10,108 nt of DNA, taken from Candidatus Babeliales bacterium. GTDB lineage: Bacteria; Babelota; Babeliae; Babelales; Vermiphilaceae. The first letter of the stretch is position 1. Every line of letters starts with the position of its first letter. The stretch is from contig JAGVMI010000115.1 of assembly GCA_020053845.1 (NCBI GenBank), forward strand, positions 1 through 10,108, given 5' to 3'. A program made the translations under genes and the position numbers. Below the pieces are notes generated by a model. The model was not told where the DNA came from, made no database searches, and worked only from the letters and a program-made list of their open reading frames with translations. Shown in pieces: positions 6,953-10,108 of this stretch.

Positions 6953-6967
6953 GGGTAAGGGGGAGCT

Positions 6968-7387
6968 ATGAAGACGTTTAAATTGTTGATGCTTGCGGCA
7001 GTATTGGGTACGGCATACCAGATGGCAGTGGCTGTAGACCAAGCAGGATCCCAAAGTGTGCCAGAGTGGCAAAATAAGCTTGAAGCAGTTGTGCAAGAGG
7101 TATCGCGCTTTCTCGTTGATAGTCAGGCTGCTTTGATGGCAGAGCTCAAAAACGCGCAAGGCTTTCCGCGTCGCGAGCTTATGGTGGTTCACGATAAAGT
7201 AGAGCTGTATATCAAAAAGCTTGATGCTGCCATCGTCGCTATTAGTGTTCTTGATAAGCCACTTGCAATTACTAATCGCGATGCATATAAATTTGCAGAA
7301 TCGTTGCTTGGCCTACTCAAGAATCTCAAAGCATTCATCATCGACGCAAATACTGCACTGAAGTCTACTGCTGAGCGCCTTCCCTAA
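6968..7387 (+). CDS. Small secreted helical protein of unknown function
   Basis: I do not recognise this 139-residue protein. Residues 1-23 form a clear Sec signal peptide: a basic MKTFK start, a hydrophobic core LLMLAAVLGTAY, and a likely cleavage site AVA|VDQ. The mature part, about 116 residues, is predicted almost entirely alpha-helical from its Leu/Ala/Lys/Glu pattern, with no Cys and no lipobox. It has three amphipathic stretches (about 33-62, 69-92 and 105-137) and could be a small periplasmic helical bundle. The ATG has the strongest Shine-Dalgarno in the window (AAGGGGGA, 6957-6964). It is divergent from dnaJ and its end overlaps the opposing epimerase gene by 23 bases. The signal peptide, ribosome site and codon-regular frame make it a real gene. 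Confidence 0.8.
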   Translation: MKTFKLLMLAAVLGTAYQMAVAVDQAGSQSVPEWQNKLEAVVQEVSRFLVDSQAALMAELKNAQGFPRRELMVVHDKVELYIKKLDAAIVAISVLDKPLAITNRDAYKFAESLLGLLKNLKAFIIDANTALKSTAERLP

Positions 7388-8417
7388 CATACGTTTTTGA
7401 TGGTTGGGCGTGATTGATTAGAGAAATCGTAAGCTGTGTGAAGCGTGAGCAGTCTGCTGCTGAATTGCGTACATCACCTGCGCGCTCTTGTGCATGGTGT
7501 ATACTACCGGTGTAGTGCGGATGTTTGCGCTTAAGCTCATCAATCAATCCAAGAAGTGAGATGCTTTTGCCTGTGGCTACGTTGAATATTGTGTATGAGA
7601 GCATTTCGCGTTTGCACATACCCGCAACAAGATTTGCTTGTACCACTTGTGCAACAGATACGAAGTCTCTTGTCTGTAGTCCATCGCCAAAAATGGTAAT
7701 GGGCTGATTTGTGGCAAGGCGATGCTCAAAGCATGCGCGCACTGCGGCATATTGCCCATGAGGATTTTGTCGTTCTCCATGCACATTGAAGTATCGTAGG
7801 CATACGGTGCTTATATTAAACACATTGCGATATTGCTCACACAATAACTCGCCCATCCATTTTGAGTATCCATACGGTGATGTGGGTGTGCACGGCATAG
7901 ATTCCGCACATGTTCCCTCAATTGCACCATACACTGCTGCAGACGATGAAAATACGAATCGTTGTACACCATGTATACGCGCTGCCTCAAGCATATGGGC
8001 GGTACCCAATACGTTGGTATCAAAGCAAGATTGAGGATTTTCAATTGATCCGGGCACTGAAATGAAGGCAGCAAGATGAAACACCGCTGCTTGGCCATCA
8101 CATGCCTGCATGCATGTTTTTAAGTCGTTAACTGATCCCTTAATAAATAGTACGTTGGTGTGTACGGATGCTATATTATCAAGAGATCCTGTTGAAAGAT
8201 CATCAAGAATAGTAACACGTGCTCCCATGCATACGAGCGTTTGTACGATATGAGATCCAATAAATCCACACCCTCCCGTTACAAGCACGGGCAGATTTTT
8301 ATAGTATTCGTTAATGGTTGTTTCTAGCGCTTTCATACTACTCTCAAGGGGATAACTGTGCAGTGCATTTACCATACTGAGTGCTATGCAAAATACTGCA
8401 TACAATATGATCGTCAT
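7365..8417 (-). CDS. NAD-dependent nucleotide-sugar epimerase (extended SDR, GalE/WbpP-like)
   Basis: Extended short-chain dehydrogenase acting on UDP-sugars, most like C4-epimerases (GalE/WbpP group). The 350 residues show the NAD-binding VLVTGGCGFIGSH (44-56), ILDDLSTG with Asp72/73, HLAAFISVPGS, the catalytic SSSAAVYG (157-164) and YGYSK (Tyr182, Lys186), LRYFNVHGERQNP, GDGLQTRDFVSV and RAGDVRNSAAD. The C-terminus is short and lacks the usual final helix. Before the Rossmann fold there are 43 extra residues whose first 20 are hydrophobic and signal-like (MTIILYAVFCIALSMVNA). The ATG at 8417 overlaps the upstream stop as ATGA and so fits coupled translation. Met28 (ATG at 8336) is a possible internal start giving a normal-length cytosolic enzyme. 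Its partner is the UGM-like flavoprotein upstream. The substrate is inferred. Confidence 0.9.
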   Translation of the reverse strand: MTIILYAVFCIALSMVNALHSYPLESSMKALETTINEYYKNLPVLVTGGCGFIGSHIVQTLVCMGARVTILDDLSTGSLDNIASVHTNVLFIKGSVNDLKTCMQACDGQAAVFHLAAFISVPGSIENPQSCFDTNVLGTAHMLEAARIHGVQRFVFSSSAAVYGAIEGTCAESMPCTPTSPYGYSKWMGELLCEQYRNVFNISTVCLRYFNVHGERQNPHGQYAAVRACFEHRLATNQPITIFGDGLQTRDFVSVAQVVQANLVAGMCKREMLSYTIFNVATGKSISLLGLIDELKRKHPHYTGSIHHAQERAGDVRNSAADCSRFTQLTISLINHAQPSKTYVREGAQQ

Positions 8418-9781
8418 GAGGCTAATTCTTTAATGCGTTGTTGTTTGATGTAGGAAGCAGCAGGGGCTGCGCGATGTGCAGGCAGCACCGTAAGCGTATC
8501 TGCAATAGCTTTACCATCCAAAATCGCTTCCTGCATGCTTGAATATTTCCATGCGCCGTATCTGCCTACAGAATGAATATCGTAATGCGCAAGCCTATCA
8601 AGAATCTTAGGCAAGTTTCTATCGCGCCAGAGATCAAACGTAACGTATGCATGATTGAGATACATTATCTGCTCAGCAATTACTTCTTGATCCGCAATAG
8701 AGAACACTTTTTTTGTTTCTTTGATAGCATCTTTGAGCGTGCGTTGTACCCACCATTGTGGTTTGCGCATATGTGAAAATTCACCGTACAGCGAGCTTGT
8801 TCCCGGAGGAGCCATACGTGTGGCGAGATTGTGCGGGAATCCTATACGATAAAAAGGATAACGCGTCTCGGGAAAATACACCCAATGCTTATCGTTAAAG
8901 TCTGCTCGATTAATGCCCAGATTAAAATTCACGACTGATCCGCATTTCAGATGAGCGAGAGCATTTTTTAAAGAAGAGTTTGCAGGCTCTTTCATGCAGC
9001 GCAATGCAGTATCTAAAGGCATAGTAGTAATAAGATGATCGTATTGCTCAGCATTCCCATTGGAGAGAAGCAATCTCTTATTGCGTACATCGATCTGCGT
9101 TACGCGTACGCCTGTCATTATGGGCTTTTTAATAGCATGTGCGATGGCACGTACAAAGGTCTCAATGCCGCCGGCTTTTGGATAGTAAAAATGCGCATTA
9201 TAACCGATTGTTTCATCATAGTTATCAGCCAATGCACCCTGAATGATCTGATGCAAAGAAGTTGCGGGAACAAAGCGCCCAGTCCAGCTTGAAGAAAGCT
9301 TATTTACGCTATACGCGAATATTTTGCGCTGATAGGGGAAGAAAAAATGTTTGCCAAATCCTGAGCCAAATGATTGTAGCACCCACTCGCGGAAAGAGCG
9401 TGCTTTTCGCTTTGTGTGTGGGCGTTGCAAAAATCCCTCTATGCATTCAACCATAACTGCAGGGGGTAGCCCGTGAAGATTAACTTGAAAGGGGTAGCGC
9501 GTAAATGTTTCATGTGAATAAATGAAAGAACGCCTTACAATCTGATTGAGTTCTTCAAGGCCAATTGTTTCAGCAATGAAAGAGCGAAAATAGGCATCAC
9601 TTGCGTGCAGAAGATGGCCAGTGAAATCGAATGTGAAGCCTTGTGATTGTACTGATCTGCAAAGGCCTCCGATAGTTTCGTCTTGCTCGAGCAATAGATA
9701 ATCAGAGAACCCACGTTTTTCAAGATGATAGGCCGCTGAAAGGCCCGTAAGCCCAGCACCTACAATAACAATTCTGGTCAC
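8414..9781 (-). CDS. UDP-galactopyranose mutase-like / protoporphyrinogen oxidase-like FAD flavoprotein
   Basis: FAD-dependent protein of the amine oxidase/UGM superfamily, 455 residues, cytosolic. The N-terminal dinucleotide-binding motif VGAGLTGLSAAYHL (7-20) is followed by Glu32 (LLLEQD, ribose contact), GGLCRS (38-43) and FDFTGHLLH (51-59), the UGM-type GGH segment. HWVYFPETRYPFYRIGFPHN lies in the middle, and VGRYGAWKYSSMQEAILDG near residue 406 matches the UGM C-terminal FAD/substrate loop. The family commonly sits in surface-polysaccharide clusters, and the next gene is a nucleotide-sugar epimerase overlapping by ATGA. A galactofuranose pathway is therefore plausible, but related flavoproteins of unknown reaction share these motifs. 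The GTG start at 9781 has AGGA (9787-9790) five bases upstream and begins right at the Rossmann fold. A good promoter lies at 9834-9862. Confidence 0.87.
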   Translation of the reverse strand: MTRIVIVGAGLTGLSAAYHLEKRGFSDYLLLEQDETIGGLCRSVQSQGFTFDFTGHLLHASDAYFRSFIAETIGLEELNQIVRRSFIYSHETFTRYPFQVNLHGLPPAVMVECIEGFLQRPHTKRKARSFREWVLQSFGSGFGKHFFFPYQRKIFAYSVNKLSSSWTGRFVPATSLHQIIQGALADNYDETIGYNAHFYYPKAGGIETFVRAIAHAIKKPIMTGVRVTQIDVRNKRLLLSNGNAEQYDHLITTMPLDTALRCMKEPANSSLKNALAHLKCGSVVNFNLGINRADFNDKHWVYFPETRYPFYRIGFPHNLATRMAPPGTSSLYGEFSHMRKPQWWVQRTLKDAIKETKKVFSIADQEVIAEQIMYLNHAYVTFDLWRDRNLPKILDRLAHYDIHSVGRYGAWKYSSMQEAILDGKAIADTLTVLPAHRAAPAASYIKQQRIKELAS

Positions 9782-9833
9782 CCTCTTCCTTTTTTGCTTT
9801 TGTGACCGATTGGATGCTTCAAAACACTCGATA

Positions 9834-9862
9834 GTTATAGTAACAAGGAATTTGTTTGTCTA
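9834..9862 (-). promoter_or_regulatory. Sigma-70-type promoter of the flavoprotein-epimerase operon
   Basis: On the minus strand TAGACA (9857-9862) and TATAAC (9834-9839) each match the consensus in five of six bases, with an ideal 17-base spacer. Transcription would start near 9827, about 46 bases before the GTG. The -35 box overlaps the stop codon of the upstream partial gene, so the operon has its own promoter. Confidence 0.6.
9842..9856. repeat. Inverted repeat in the promoter spacer
   Basis: AACAA, five bases, TTGTT: perfect 5-base arms that almost fill the spacer between the -35 and -10 boxes. It is positioned as a repressor or MerR-type activator site would be, but the arms are short and may be chance. 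Confidence 0.25.
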
Positions 9863-10093
9863 GTGTCCAAGAGGTGGATGCTGTGCGACCTGCTCAGATG
9901 GTTGATGCATGTGCGGAGATAATGTAAGCATTTTCTCATTTACGTACGTGCGAAATTGATCGGGCAATGAGAGCGGCTCTATGGTGAAATAACCACTGCG
10001 CATAGTGTCTTTTAGCGATTCAGGAATAGTAAGCACAAGTGCAAATACATTAACGGCACCCAGGCTTTCTTTTTGCAAAAAATTGAGGACAAG
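9860..10093 (-). CDS. Unrecognised protein, C-terminal fragment cut by contig end
   Basis: Only the last 77 or so residues of this gene are present; I do not recognise the family. The fragment reads LVLNFLQKESLGAVNVFALV at its start, then a proline-containing region (IEPLSLPDQFRTYVNEK) and a polar His/Pro-rich tail ending HPPLGH. A moderately hydrophobic segment lies near its beginning, with no clear membrane helix. The reading frame stays open through the final 15 bases, but those are adapter sequence. The apparent first residues (GTG then LFRS) are therefore artefact, and the true start lies beyond the contig. It ends 78 bases before the flavoprotein start codon. Its stop overlaps the -35 box of that gene's promoter. 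It is same-strand with the sugar-nucleotide genes and could belong to the same cluster. Confidence 0.6.
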   Translation of the reverse strand, partial: LVLNFLQKESLGAVNVFALVLTIPESLKDTMRSGYFTIEPLSLPDQFRTYVNEKMLTLSPHMHQPSEQVAQHPPLGH

Positions 10094-10108
10094 AGATCGG
10101 AAGAGCAC
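10094..10108. other. Illumina TruSeq adapter remnant
   Basis: The last 15 bases read AGATCGGAAGAGCAC, the start of the Illumina TruSeq 3' adapter. The AC after the common 13-base stem AGATCGGAAGAGC fits the read 1 version rather than read 2. It is not genomic sequence and marks the end of the assembled contig. Confidence 0.95.

Noticed and set aside
6758..6967. CIRCE or other heat-shock operator upstream of dnaJ
   Set aside because: No TTAGCACTC/GAGTGCTAA arms or good partial match are present; only an ordinary -10-like box is seen.
7365..7450. Frameshift near the end of the epimerase gene that would restore a longer C-terminus
   Set aside because: I read the next frame past the stop on the minus strand and found no sequence resembling the usual final helix. 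It is only antisense of the secreted protein gene.
7811..8101. Alternative minus-strand frame of 96 residues inside the epimerase gene
   Set aside because: The overlapping epimerase frame carries conserved catalytic motifs, and the alternative gives a Cys/Tyr-rich protein with no family features.
1..10108. tRNA, rRNA, CRISPR, insertion sequence or prophage
   Set aside because: Intergenic gaps are all under about 210 bases and contain no cloverleaf, regularly spaced repeats, transposase or integrase motifs.

Overview
The window looks like one end of a metagenomic contig from an uncultured Gram-negative-type bacterium. It holds eleven protein genes, the first and last incomplete, packed tightly on both strands. 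I see no tRNA, rRNA, CRISPR array or mobile element. Two proteins carry Sec-type signal peptides, so an exported compartment exists. The mix (tandem TVP38/VTT membrane proteins, an exported HAD protein, a NurA-type nuclease, a SufU-like scaffold, lone DnaJ, sugar-nucleotide genes) would fit a reduced lineage such as Candidatus Dependentiae (TM6). That is a low-confidence impression, since no marker gene is present. The last 15 bases match the Illumina TruSeq adapter start, so the right edge is a true contig end with untrimmed adapter.

Bases 1-2903 (+): the C-terminal two thirds of a MerA/lipoamide-dehydrogenase-type flavoprotein, then three different TVP38/TMEM64 (VTT-domain) membrane proteins joined by 4-base stop/start overlaps, GTGA then ATGA. 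The three are ancient paralogues and are probably translated as one coupled unit. Bases 2900-3850 (-): a predicted exported HAD-family protein whose stop codon overlaps that of the last VTT gene, with no terminator between them.

Bases 3851-4012: a divergent control region with a good -10 box inside a perfect dyad just before the next start codon. Bases 4013-5539 (+): a SufU/IscU-like iron-sulfur scaffold and a NurA-domain nuclease, 33 bases apart. A strong 11-bp hairpin follows and serves as a two-way terminator facing dnaJ. Bases 5615-6757 (-): a complete class A DnaJ. A 210-base divergent gap follows, holding promoter-like elements and two dyads. Bases 6968-7387 (+): a small secreted helical protein of unknown function.

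Bases 7365-9781 (-): a two-gene operon, read from the right, of a UDP-galactopyranose-mutase-like flavoprotein and a GalE/WbpP-like nucleotide-sugar epimerase. The genes overlap by ATGA and follow a good sigma-70-type promoter. Together they could supply an activated sugar for a surface glycan, possibly UDP-galactofuranose. Bases 9860-10093 (-): the C-terminal end of an unrecognised protein cut by the contig end.

No single locus is a clearly new defence or mobile system. The most notable biology is the flavoprotein plus triple-VTT operon, the apparently leaderless SufU-like gene with its dyad promoter, and the signal-peptide-like extension on the epimerase.
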